From an uncultured Collinsella sp. (GTDB lineage Bacteria > Actinomycetota > Coriobacteriia > Coriobacteriales > Coriobacteriaceae), in the NCBI GenBank assembly GCA_937950325.1, contig CALFDJ010000042.1:54399-118398 (forward strand): 64,000 nt of DNA, given 5' to 3'. The translations under genes were made by a program, and so were the position numbers. The notes under the pieces were generated by a model. That model did no database searches and had not been told where the DNA came from. It was given only the letters and a program-made list of their open reading frames with translations. Positions 17,399-25,553 of the stretch are shown piece after piece (the stretch's first letter is position 1; each line of letters starts with the position of its first letter).

Positions 17399-17454
17399 TT
17401 TCTATGATATGATTCAGCTATCTAAGCAGGCCAATACGCAGAAAGGCGGCCAAC

Positions 17455-18093
17455 ATGGCGTTCGACTTTAAGAAGGAATGCAAGGAGCTCTACAGACCTG
17501 CGAGCAAGCCGAGTATCGTAACTGTCCCGCCTATGAGCTACGTTGCCGTTCGCGGAAAGGGCGACCCAAATACCGAAGGTGGCGAGTATCAAAATGCCCT
17601 GCCGCTGCTTTACGGCATCGCCTATACCGTCAAGATGTCAAAGAAAGGCTCAAGGAGTATCGAGGGCTATTTCGACTTTGTGGTACCGCCGCTCGAGGGC
17701 TTCTGGTGGCAAGACTCCCCGAGCGGCGACATCGATTATGTACGCAAGGACGATTTCAACTTTATCTCGTGCATCCGCCTGCCCGATTTCGTCACTCAGG
17801 ATGACTTTGACTGGGCGGTCGCGGAAGCCACGGCCAAAAAGAAACTGGACTTTTCTGCCGTCGAGCTGCTTAAAGTTGACGAGGGTCTCTGCGTTCAATG
17901 CATGCATACCGGACCCTACGACAGCGAGCCGGCAACCGTAGACGCCATGCATGAATATGCGACCGAGCAGGGCTATGTCCCCGACTTCTCAGACACCCGT
18001 TTACATCACGAAATCTATCTTTCCGATCCACGCAAGTGTGCGCCGGAGAAACTTAAGACTGTGGTTCGTCATCCTATCAAGCGCGCTGAATAG
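17455..18093 (+). CDS. GyrI-like small-molecule-binding domain protein
   Basis: The 212-residue soluble protein matches the GyrI-like effector-binding family (PPMSYVAVRGKGDPN near residue 25, then SIEGYFDFVVPPLEGFWW and a C-terminal HEIYLSDPRK). Family members include E. coli SbmC/GyrI, which protects DNA gyrase, and many stand-alone small-molecule-binding proteins; the longer Bacillus-type relatives resemble this one in length. There is no DNA-binding domain. The LexA-type box upstream points to a DNA-damage-linked role. A GGCGG-containing leader precedes the ATG. Confidence 0.85.
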   Translation: MAFDFKKECKELYRPASKPSIVTVPPMSYVAVRGKGDPNTEGGEYQNALPLLYGIAYTVKMSKKGSRSIEGYFDFVVPPLEGFWWQDSPSGDIDYVRKDDFNFISCIRLPDFVTQDDFDWAVAEATAKKKLDFSAVELLKVDEGLCVQCMHTGPYDSEPATVDAMHEYATEQGYVPDFSDTRLHHEIYLSDPRKCAPEKLKTVVRHPIKRAE

Positions 18094-18263
18094 CGTGGAG
18101 CGTCATTTCACGCGCTGGGTTTTAAGCCAGCCAACCAGCCGCCTCCTAGGCCGTCCGGTAATTATCTTGACGCGGCCCGTCGCATCTTATAAGTTTGTTT
18201 TGCTAAAGCTGGAAAGCCTCTCAACGATGCGCAACTCCAGCTCTTTTTCTATCAAGAGGCTTA

Positions 18264-18620
18264 ATGAAATACCAGAAGTCGCGGATATCCATCAACGAAC
18301 AAATAGCACTATTGACAGAAAACAAGGGTCTTAAGTGCTCTGATCAAAGCGAACTCGAGCGAGCTTTGGTCGAAGCCAACCACTCCAGACTGTCGGCCTA
18401 CTGGTTTCCCTACAAAACCAAATGCAAGTCCGGGATTACCATCTTTCGCGAAGGCACAACATTCGAAACCATCATCTACACGTATGAATTTGACCGAGCC
18501 CTCCGGCAGTTAATGTTTGATGCGGTCGGCAGTGCGGTCGGCAGAATTGAGATCTACCTCAGAAGCAGAATTGCCTATCTTGCCTCTGAGGAACGCGGGC
18601 CTTTCTGTTACCCAGATGTC
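18264..18620 (+). pseudogene. Abi family (AbiD/F-like) protein, 5' fragment
   Basis: The frame from ATG 18264 carries about 118 residues of an Abi_2-type abortive-infection protein: ISINEQIALL, then SAYWFPYK and YEFDRALRQLMFDAVGSAVGRIE. After GPFCYPDV (about 18618) the Abi similarity stops and the same frame continues as nonsense over sequence whose real reading frame belongs to a chloride-channel fragment. Full-length members are about 300 residues, so roughly the C-terminal 60% is missing. The fragment is AT-richer than its neighbours, which suggests transfer before truncation. The start could still be expressed. Confidence 0.7.
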
Positions 18621-18838
18621 GCCATAACGAGGCTCAACTCGGCATGCCCGTCGAGCTCTGCGCCGCACTGGGCTACGCAGCCGTCTTTGGCAGCGCCACC
18701 AATACGCTGCTCGCACCCATCCTTATTGGCTGCGAAGTCTTCGGCTTTGGTAACTTGCCGATGTTCATTATTGTCTGCGTTGTGGCTTACCTGTTCAACA
18801 TGGATAAGTCCATCTACGCCCTGCAGGAGCGGGCGTAG
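18621..18838 (+). pseudogene. ClC-type chloride channel, 3' fragment
   Basis: In a different frame from the Abi fragment, this stretch encodes the last 65-70 residues of a voltage-gated chloride channel-like protein: LCAALGYAAVFGSATNTLLA, then GCEVFGF and VAYLFNMDKSIYALQERA. The transport core that should precede it is absent. Together with the Abi 5' fragment it marks a deletion or recombination junction near 18620. Confidence 0.7.
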
Positions 18839-18864
18839 ATCGATGTCCAGGCAGGTGGTCTCAG

Positions 18865-19008
18865 CCGGAAACGGTGTCCCACTCTGAGGCTGTATTCCGG
18901 GACACGGTTTCCGCTTGGAACGCCATTCGGAAAGCGCATCCCGCTTTAAAACGGAATTCCGGGACGTAGTTTCCGTCTGAGCCTCCATTCGGAAAGCATG
19001 TCCCGTTC
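18865..19008. repeat. 62-bp imperfect tandem repeat with internal hairpins
   Basis: ATTCCGGGAC with TTTCCG starts at 18894 and again at 18956, and CCATTCGGAAAGC recurs at 18923 and 18985, giving a 62-bp period. Each unit can fold through TTTCCG/CGGAAA and CGGGA/TCCCG. A half unit (CGGAAACGGTGTCCC) precedes them. The array lies between the ClC fragment and ogt. Confidence 0.7.
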
Positions 19009-19044
19009 TTTCACGGCATCTTGGCTATGCAAAGCGCTCGAGTG

Positions 19045-19623
19045 TTACTCCTCGTACGCGCCCTCAAGCCGAAGCAGCCACTCCTTGCGATCAAGCCCGC
19101 CGGCATATCCGTTAAGCGAGCCGTCGGCCGCCACCACGCGATGGCATGGCACAATAATCGAAACAGGGTTGCGAGCGACCGCGGCCCCCACGGCACGGGG
19201 AGACACAACGGGTGTCTCATTTCCCGGCACACGATGTCGAGCCGCAACACGCTGGGCGATCTCGCCATACGTAGCGACCTCGCCACGCGGAATAGAAAGC
19301 AGCTCGTACCAAACTTCACGCTGAAACGCCGTGCCAATCAAATGCAACGGCGGCGTAAACCGAGGTTCCTGCCCTGCAAAATAAGCATTCAGCCAAGCCC
19401 ACGAACGCTCAAGCACCGAAGAAGCCGCACCATTTGCAGGACTCACCGACGACATGCCGCCAGCACCAGAAACTGCATCGGCGCCTTCAACATGTTCAGG
19501 ATCTTCTTTGAGAAGCGTGGAGCCAAAATGCTCCTGTCCCTCAAACCAAAGCCCCGTCAGACCGCGGCCATCAGCGGCAAGCAAGATTTCGCCCAAAGGC
19601 GAAGCAAACGTCGTCGTGACCAC
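19045..19623 (-). CDS. ogt: Methylated-DNA--protein-cysteine methyltransferase
   Basis: A 192-residue DNA-repair protein that transfers alkyl groups from O6-alkylguanine to its own cysteine. The active site is IIVPCHRV (Cys160), preceded by the helix-turn-helix region IPRGEVATYGEIAQRV and followed by NGYAGGLDRKEWLL. An insert of about 25 residues near 45-70 makes it slightly longer than usual. It sits beside the LexA-controlled GyrI-like gene, but no LexA box is seen at its own start. GGAGCCGCTGG precedes the ATG. Confidence 0.94.
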   Translation of the reverse strand: MVTTTFASPLGEILLAADGRGLTGLWFEGQEHFGSTLLKEDPEHVEGADAVSGAGGMSSVSPANGAASSVLERSWAWLNAYFAGQEPRFTPPLHLIGTAFQREVWYELLSIPRGEVATYGEIAQRVAARHRVPGNETPVVSPRAVGAAVARNPVSIIVPCHRVVAADGSLNGYAGGLDRKEWLLRLEGAYEE

Positions 19624-19832
19624 CAGCGGCTCCTTTCAAAACTCCGCAACATAATACCGCGAATTGTGCAGACAACCCCAATCGACCCCAAAGTCACCCA
19701 AGGCGGCAGGCGCGAAGCGCCGAGGCCGCCGCCGGGACCAGGGCCCGCAACAGCCACGTGCTCCCATCAGCCCAGCGGCCCCAACCAACAACGGCCCCAT
19801 CGCAGGTCGCTTGCAGCAGCGTCACCGAAGGC

Positions 19833-19956
19833 GGGGGCCGGGCTTAGCTTTCAGAACACTCCGCAGACCAGTGTGGCGCCTTGTCCGCGGCTCCGAAGGA
19901 GCAGGACAAGGCGCCACACATGGTCGAGGACGTTCTGAAAGCTAAGCCCGGCCCCC
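19833..19956 (-). repeat. Compound hairpin element E5
   Basis: A perfect 25-bp outer stem (19833-19857 with 19932-19956) encloses a perfect 16-bp inner stem (19871-19886 with 19904-19919). The internal loops carry CTCCGCAG on the left and GTCGAGGAC on the right; read on the minus strand this is the E1 order. It lies 17 bp after the asd stop. The rest of the region 19624-19832 shows no gene. Confidence 0.83.
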
Positions 19957-19973
19957 GTCGGACAGGTCCACCG

Positions 19974-20999
19974 CTACTCGCAGAGCAGCTTAGCGATCTG
20001 GACGGCGTTGGTTGCCGCGCCCTTACGGATTTGGTCGCCGCAGCACCAGAAGGTGATGCCACGCGCGGCCTCGGGGTTCGAGATGTCGCGGCGTACGCGA
20101 CCGACCCAAATCAGGTCCTGGTCGGAGGTGTCCATCGGCATGGGGAAGCGGTCGTGCGCATCCTCGGCGCCCATGTCGTCAACGAGCTTCACGCCCGGAG
20201 CGGCAGCCAGCGCAGCGCGGGCCTCTTCCACCGTGATGTCGCGCTCAAACTCGAGCGTAATGCTCTCGGAGTGCGAACGCAGCACCGGCACGCGCACACA
20301 GGTGCAGTTCACGCGCAGCTCGGGCAGGTGCATGATCTTGCGGCCCTCGTTTTGCAACTTCATCTCCTCGGAGGTAAAGCCCTCCTCCTTGACGCCGCCA
20401 ATCTGCGGAATCAGGTTGCTCGCCAGCTGGGCGGCAAAGGCGCGCGGCTCGGGAATCTCCTCGTCACGGCCCAGAGCGGCCAGCTGAGCCTCGAGCTCGG
20501 CCATACCGGGCGCGCCAGCGCCCGAAGCTGCCTGATACGTGGACACGATCATACGCTTCACGCCGGCAAGCTGGTGCAGCGGCCAGGTGGGAACCAGGCC
20601 GATGATAGTCGCGCAGTTGGGGTTGGCAATCAGGCCGTGGTGCCACTCAATGTCATCGGCATTGATCTCGGGCACGACCAGCGGCACCTCGGGATCCATG
20701 CGGAAGGCGTGGCTGTTATCGACTACGACGGCGCCGCGCTTGACGGCCTCAGGCAGCAGCTCCTTGGCGATATCGTCGCCGGCGGCGCCGAGTACGATGT
20801 CGCAGCCCTCAAAGGCCTCGGGGCAAGCCTCCTCAATCACAACCTGCTCGCCGCGGAACTCAACGGTCTTGCCTGCAGAGCGCGCGCTCGCTAGCAGCTT
20901 GAGCTTACCGACCGGAAACTCCTGCTCGTTGAGGCACTCGAGCATCTGGGTGCCCACGGCTCCCGTGGCGCCCAAAATAGCAACCGTGTACTGTTTCAT
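19974..20999 (-). CDS. asd: Aspartate-semialdehyde dehydrogenase
   Basis: A 341-residue NADPH-dependent enzyme reducing aspartyl phosphate to aspartate semialdehyde, the branch point to lysine, threonine and methionine. It shows the Rossmann loop ILGATGAVGTQML at the N-terminus, the active-site cysteine in NPNCATI (near 131) and the substrate-binding SGAGAPGM and ELRVNCTCVRVPVLRSHSE segments. I chose ATG 20999 because GGGGGAAG lies just before it. It follows lysC on the same strand, with about 174 bp and a weak terminator between. Confidence 0.95.
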   Translation of the reverse strand: MKQYTVAILGATGAVGTQMLECLNEQEFPVGKLKLLASARSAGKTVEFRGEQVVIEEACPEAFEGCDIVLGAAGDDIAKELLPEAVKRGAVVVDNSHAFRMDPEVPLVVPEINADDIEWHHGLIANPNCATIIGLVPTWPLHQLAGVKRMIVSTYQAASGAGAPGMAELEAQLAALGRDEEIPEPRAFAAQLASNLIPQIGGVKEEGFTSEEMKLQNEGRKIMHLPELRVNCTCVRVPVLRSHSESITLEFERDITVEEARAALAAAPGVKLVDDMGAEDAHDRFPMPMDTSDQDLIWVGRVRRDISNPEAARGITFWCCGDQIRKGAATNAVQIAKLLCE

Positions 21000-21073
21000 G
21001 CTTCCCCCTTTAAAGGTTGTGGCTATCGCCCGCACGCCAAGCAGGCCGAATATTGTTGCCAGTGTATACAAGA

Positions 21074-21104
21074 ACGGGGCGGACACGAAACCCGCCCCGT
21101 CGAA
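21074..21104 (-). terminator. Hairpin between lysC and asd
   Basis: ACGGGGCGG (21074-21082) pairs with CCGCCCCGT (21092-21100). On the minus strand it is followed by TTCTTG, a poor T run, so it may only attenuate transcription from lysC into asd. Confidence 0.45.
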
Positions 21105-21173
21105 ACGAAACCGAAATGAAACGCCCCACCGTAGATTTATGAGACATGTCCCAAAAATGCACCGGGATGGCAG

Positions 21174-22562
21174 CTACTTGCGGAGCGCGTCCAGAGCGGG
21201 ATCGACCGGCGCGGGAGCCTCCAGGTCGGAGACCTTCACGATGCCGTTCTCGTCGGAGAAGGCACGGTAGATGGTCTGAATCGCCAGGTCAAAGTCCTTC
21301 TCCTCGACGCCGATAATGATGTTGATCTCGTCGCAGCTCTGCGAAATCATGCGCACGCTCACGCCAGCTTGACCAAGCATGCCAAACAGGTGGCCCGAGA
21401 TGCCGGCACGACCACGCAGGTTGCGGCCGACGGTAGCGATAAGCGCCAGGCCCTCGACGACCTCGATCTCGAGCGGCTCGACCTCCTGCTGAATGTCGCC
21501 CACGAGCGAGTACAGCGAGTCGTGCACGTCCTGCTCCTGCACCACGGCGCCAAAGCGGTCGACGCCGGTGGGCATATGCTCGACGGAAACGTCATAGCGC
21601 TCGAAGACCGAAAGCGCACGGCGCATAAAGCCGACGCGGGGCTTGGTGCGGTCGCGGGCCACGTTGATGGCGACAAAACCGCGCTTGCCGGTCACGCCGG
21701 TAATAATGGGCTCCGCCTCGCCCTCATCGGCCGTCTCGCTAATGATAGTGCCGGGGTCCTGCGGCGCATTGGTGTTCTTGATGACCAGCGGAATACCGGC
21801 CTCGCGCACGGGGAACACAGCCTCCTCGTGCAGGACGCTCGCGCCCATGTACGAAAGCTCGCGCAGCTCCTCGTAGGTAACGCGGGCGATGGGCTGAGCC
21901 TCGGGCACGATGCGCGGGTCGGCAGAGTAGAAGCCCGAGACGTCGGTCCAGTTCTCGTACAGATCGGCTCCCAAGCACTTGGCCAGGATCGAGCCCGAGA
22001 TATCGCCGCCGCCACGATCCAGCAGCTTAATCTGGCCCTCGCGCGTCGCGCCGTAGAAGCCAGGCATAACGAAGCCGCCCTGCTGACCGTACTCTTGCAC
22101 CAGCTCGGAGGTGCGGTTCATGCTGAGCGTACCGTCGTGATGGAACGCCACAACCGTCGCGGCGTCCAGGAACGGCAGACCCAGGTACTCAGCCATCAGG
22201 CGAGCGGTGAAGTACTCGCCGCGGCTCACGAGCTCCTCGGTGGAGTAACCGCCCGAGCGGGCGCGCTCAGCAAAAGCCGCGAACTCCTCACGGATGGGAT
22301 AGGTGAGCTCCAGCTCGTCAGCGATATCAAAATAGCGCTGGCCGATGTCCTCGAGCAGTTCCTCGCACGACACGTGGTACTTGACGTGCGCGTTAACCAG
22401 GTAGAGCAGGTCGGTCACCTTGGTGTCGCCCTTAAAACGGCGGCCGCAGGCAGAAACCACCACAAAACGGCGGGCCGGGTCGGCGTCGACAATGGCCTTG
22501 ATCTTCTTGAAGTGTTCGGCGTCGGCGACCGACGAGCCGCCAAACTTGGCAATCTTAATCAT
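21174..22562 (-). CDS. lysC: Aspartate kinase
   Basis: A 462-residue aspartokinase, first enzyme of the aspartate family. The N-terminus IKIAKFGGSSVADAEHF is diagnostic, and the catalytic part continues through DRGGGDISGS and the TDVSGFYSADPR region. The C-terminal third holds paired ACT domains (FVAINVARDR from about 305; LIATVGRNLRGRAGISGHLF from about 380), so feedback inhibition by lysine or threonine is expected. It is divergent from thrC, with about 100 bp between starts. The length fits a single-chain enzyme without a homoserine dehydrogenase domain. Confidence 0.95.
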   Translation of the reverse strand: MIKIAKFGGSSVADAEHFKKIKAIVDADPARRFVVVSACGRRFKGDTKVTDLLYLVNAHVKYHVSCEELLEDIGQRYFDIADELELTYPIREEFAAFAERARSGGYSTEELVSRGEYFTARLMAEYLGLPFLDAATVVAFHHDGTLSMNRTSELVQEYGQQGGFVMPGFYGATREGQIKLLDRGGGDISGSILAKCLGADLYENWTDVSGFYSADPRIVPEAQPIARVTYEELRELSYMGASVLHEEAVFPVREAGIPLVIKNTNAPQDPGTIISETADEGEAEPIITGVTGKRGFVAINVARDRTKPRVGFMRRALSVFERYDVSVEHMPTGVDRFGAVVQEQDVHDSLYSLVGDIQQEVEPLEIEVVEGLALIATVGRNLRGRAGISGHLFGMLGQAGVSVRMISQSCDEINIIIGVEEKDFDLAIQTIYRAFSDENGIVKVSDLEAPAPVDPALDALRK

Positions 22563-22666
22563 GGGCTGGAGGTTACCTTTCTAAAAAGCCTCTGCGAACC
22601 TATTTTGCGCGCTCTGATACCATGGTTTCACCGATTGGGACCAAGGCATCCGAGGAGCAGTGTTAT

Positions 22667-24184
22667 ATGGGAACTTATCATAGTACACGAGGACGCACTT
22701 TATCGTGCTCAAGTAAGGTGGCAATCCGCACCGGCATCGCTCCCGACGGGGGTTTGTTTGTCTCGGACGAGCTCGGCACCCAGCAGGTCGATATCAGCTC
22801 GCTTGCAGATAAATCGTACTTTGAAATCGCTCAAGATGTGTTGGGAATGTTACTGAATGATTACACGGCCGAAGAAATTTCGGCGTGTGTCGACGAGGCA
22901 TACCGCGGCACGTTCGCGAGTGAAGAGGTTACGCCGCTCGTCAAACTCGACGCTGCGCCGGGCGCTGACGCCCCTCAGACCTATGTGATGGAGCTCTTTG
23001 GCGGCCCCACGAGTGCCTTTAAGGACGTCGCCCTGCAGATGCTCCCCCGCTTGATGGCCCGCACTTCCGCCAAGGACGGCGGCGCCGAGCGCATCATGAT
23101 CGTCACCGCCACGTCGGGCGACACCGGCAAGGCCGCACTCGCCGGTTTTGCCGACGCTCCGGGCACAGGTATTACCGTCTTTTATCCCGAAGGCAAAGTC
23201 AGCCGCGTCCAGAACCTGCAGATGTCCACACAGGAAGGCGATAACGTCGCCGTCTGCGGCATCCGCGGCAACTTCGACGACGCCCAGAGTGCCGTCAAGC
23301 GCATCTTTGCCGATAAGGAGCTTGCCGAGCGTCTGGAGGCCGCCGGCACGGTGCTTTCGAGCGCCAACTCCATCAACGTCGGCCGCCTGGTACCGCAGGT
23401 CGTCTACTACTTTGCCGCCTATGCGCAGCTGCTGCGCGCCGGCGCCATCGAGGCCGGCGACGCCGTGGAGTTCTGCGTACCGACCGGCAACTTTGGCGAT
23501 ATCCTGGCCGGCTACTACGCCAAGCGTATGGGTCTGCCCGTCGCCAAGCTCATCGTCGCGAGCGACAAGAACAACGTGCTGGCTGACTTCCTGACCACCG
23601 GCGTCTACGACCGCAACCGTCCGTTCTTCACGACCATCTCGCCGTCGATGGACATCCTCATCAGCTCCAACCTGGAGCGCATGCTCTACTTCCTGTCCGA
23701 TGGCGACTGTGAGCTCGTTGCCGGCCTTATGGAGCAGCTAGCACAGACCGGTCGCTACGAGGTTCCCGCCGACCTGCTGGCAAAGATTCAGAGCGTCTTT
23801 GGCTGCGGTTGGGCAAGCGAGGACGAGGTCCGCGCTGCCATCAAGAGCTGCTGGGACGCGAACGGCTACGTGATCGACCCGCACACCGCTTGCGGCTATC
23901 ACGTCTTTGACAAGGTCGCCCCCGCCGAGGGCGCCAAGGCCCGTGTGCTGCTTTCGACCGCCAGCCCCTACAAGTTCCCGCGCGCCTGCTGCGACGCCCT
24001 GGGCCTTAACGTTCCCGAGGACGACTTTGAGGCCATGCGCGTGCTCGAGCAGGCAACCAACACGGTTGCCCCGGCCCAACTCGCCGAGCTCGAGTCCAAG
24101 CCCGTCCGCTTCGAAGACGTCTGCGACGTCGATGAGATGGCCAGCTACGTAGAGCAGGCTGCAAAAAAGATAGCAACCAACTAA
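22667..24184 (+). CDS. thrC: Threonine synthase
   Basis: A 505-residue pyridoxal-phosphate enzyme converting O-phosphohomoserine to threonine. The PLP lysine lies in FGGPTSAFKDVALQ (near residue 119); further signatures are ATSGDTGKAAL and PTGNFGDILAGYYAK. The length and N-terminal YHSTRG fit the E. coli-type subgroup. GAGGAG (22651) precedes ATG 22667, and I prefer this start to the in-frame ATG at 22622. It leads a thrC-thrB unit divergent from lysC-asd. Confidence 0.95.
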   Translation: MGTYHSTRGRTLSCSSKVAIRTGIAPDGGLFVSDELGTQQVDISSLADKSYFEIAQDVLGMLLNDYTAEEISACVDEAYRGTFASEEVTPLVKLDAAPGADAPQTYVMELFGGPTSAFKDVALQMLPRLMARTSAKDGGAERIMIVTATSGDTGKAALAGFADAPGTGITVFYPEGKVSRVQNLQMSTQEGDNVAVCGIRGNFDDAQSAVKRIFADKELAERLEAAGTVLSSANSINVGRLVPQVVYYFAAYAQLLRAGAIEAGDAVEFCVPTGNFGDILAGYYAKRMGLPVAKLIVASDKNNVLADFLTTGVYDRNRPFFTTISPSMDILISSNLERMLYFLSDGDCELVAGLMEQLAQTGRYEVPADLLAKIQSVFGCGWASEDEVRAAIKSCWDANGYVIDPHTACGYHVFDKVAPAEGAKARVLLSTASPYKFPRACCDALGLNVPEDDFEAMRVLEQATNTVAPAQLAELESKPVRFEDVCDVDEMASYVEQAAKKIATN

Positions 24185-24193
24185 ACCCCTTAT

Positions 24194-24226
24194 AAGGCGC
24201 CGGCGAAAGCCGGCGCACCTTCTTTT
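24194..24226 (+). terminator. Intrinsic terminator of thrC
   Basis: GCGCCGGC-GAAA-GCCGGCGC (24197-24216), extended by AAG/CTT around a bulged A, is followed by TTCTTTT. It lies 10 bp after the thrC stop and would separate thrC from thrB unless it leaks. Confidence 0.85.
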
Positions 24227-24262
24227 ATCAGATACCTACCGGGATGATGACGAACATGCATA

Positions 24263-24374
24263 GCGTGCCTGGCTGTTTAGTTCGTCGCGAGTTCCGCACG
24301 CAAAGGAAAGCACTTAATGTGCTTTCCGTCTTGCGCAGGACTGCCCGAGCAGCGAACTAAACAGCCAGGCACGC
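24263..24374 (-). repeat. Compound hairpin element E6, in the thrB leader
   Basis: A perfect 22-bp outer stem (GCGTGCCTGGCTGTTTAGTTCG, first arm 24263-24284, second 24353-24374) encloses loops carrying TTCCGCA and GCCCGAG and an imperfect inner stem with the tip GGAAAGCAC-TTAAT-GTGCTTTCC. The outer stem ends one base before the AGGAGG of thrB. This is the only copy whose loop order is reversed relative to the gene on its 5' side. Confidence 0.75.
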
Positions 24375-24387
24375 CAGGAGGACTCAC

Positions 24388-25269
24388 ATGATCAAGATCA
24401 CCGTCCCAGCAACAAGCGCCAACTTGGGCATTGGCTACGATACCCTCGGCATGGCCGTCAGCCTCTACTCGCACTTTACCTTTGAGCGCGCCGATAAGCT
24501 CACCATCACGGGCTGCCCCGAAGAGTTCCAAAACGAGGACAACCTGGTCTACGTCAGCTTTGTCGATGCACTGGCCGCATGGGGCGAGACGGCTTTTCCC
24601 GTTGCCATCGACATTCAGACTGACGTTCCCGTCGCCCGCGGCCTGGGCTCCAGCTCCACCTGCGTCGTCGCCGGCATTATGGCCGCCGCCGCACTGACAG
24701 GCCACACCGTCGACCGCGCCGAGCTGGTTCGCATTGCCACCGAAGTCGAGGGCCATCCCGATAACGTCGCCCCCGCCATCCTGGGCGGCGCCGTCTGCTC
24801 CTTTACGCCGACCGATTCGCTCCCCCAGTGCCTGCGCTACGAGGTGAGCGATCGCCTGCGTTTTATTACCGTGATTCCTCCCTACGAGGTGCATACGAGC
24901 GAGGCGCGCAAGGTCGTGCCGCAGGAGGTTCCGCTCTCCACCGCCGTATGGCAGATGGGCCGCATCGCCGGCATGACGCGCGGTCTTGAGTCCGGCAACC
25001 TCGACCTGATTGCCGCCGCCAATGACGACCGCATCCAGGAACCCTATCGTCGCCGTCTGATTCCCGACTACAACGCCGTGCGCGACACCTGCCTTAACGG
25101 CGGCGCCAAGACCATCTGGATCAGCGGATCGGGCTCGACCCTTATGGCTGTGACCGACGACACCATCGTGGCAAAGTTCCTGCAGGTCAAGCTGCGCGAG
25201 CAGTTCCCTAAGTGTGATACGCATATTCTGACGTGCGACACCGAGGGCGCCCAGATCGAATACCTGTAG
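24388..25269 (+). CDS. thrB: Homoserine kinase
   Basis: A 293-residue GHMP-family kinase phosphorylating L-homoserine, directly supplying threonine synthase. It shows the N-terminal VPATSANLGIGYDTLG and the ATP-binding PVARGLGSSSTCVVAG (near residue 80). AGGAGG lies 5 bp before the ATG, immediately behind the E6 hairpin. It is separated from thrC by a terminator and E6, so it may have its own promoter or depend on read-through. Confidence 0.95.
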   Translation: MIKITVPATSANLGIGYDTLGMAVSLYSHFTFERADKLTITGCPEEFQNEDNLVYVSFVDALAAWGETAFPVAIDIQTDVPVARGLGSSSTCVVAGIMAAAALTGHTVDRAELVRIATEVEGHPDNVAPAILGGAVCSFTPTDSLPQCLRYEVSDRLRFITVIPPYEVHTSEARKVVPQEVPLSTAVWQMGRIAGMTRGLESGNLDLIAAANDDRIQEPYRRRLIPDYNAVRDTCLNGGAKTIWISGSGSTLMAVTDDTIVAKFLQVKLREQFPKCDTHILTCDTEGAQIEYL

Positions 25270-25290
25270 TCGCCGTCCCGTATACTCGCC

Positions 25291-25415
25291 GGGGAGGCCA
25301 GGGGCTTTGCCCCCAAATCGTCCTCGGACATGGCAGGACCCCCACTGCGCACTTCGTGCGGCGGGGGTCCTGCCGTCCTGCGGAAAGATTTGGGGGCAAA
25401 GCCCCTGGCCTCCCC
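25291..25415 (+). repeat. Compound hairpin element E2
   Basis: A perfect 29-bp outer stem (25291-25319 with 25387-25415) and a perfect 12-bp inner stem (25332-25343 with 25363-25374, tip CGCAC-TTC-GTGCG) flank the loops GTCCTCGGACAT and GTCCTGCGGAAA. It starts 22 bp after the thrB stop. Its loops match E1 almost base for base, although both inner stems and the lower outer stem differ in sequence. Confidence 0.85.
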
Positions 25416-25553
25416 TATGTTAACTTCGCCGGCGGCGGCTACAGGGACCTACACTCTGGAAAGTCGCCGGGCTGATAATCTGGCTTTTTATTGGTAGGGG
25501 CTCTTGCTAGGCTGGAGCACTTCCTAGAGGAGGGCATCGGCTGTGTGCTTGGT

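Noticed and set aside
18838..19045. Possible CRISPR array from regularly spaced repeats
   Set aside because: Only two full units with a 62-bp period, no unique spacers, and no cas genes.
24197..24388. T-box or amino-acid riboswitch in front of thrB
   Set aside because: No T-box sequence or specifier loop is visible, and the hairpin matches a repeat family found at unrelated genes.
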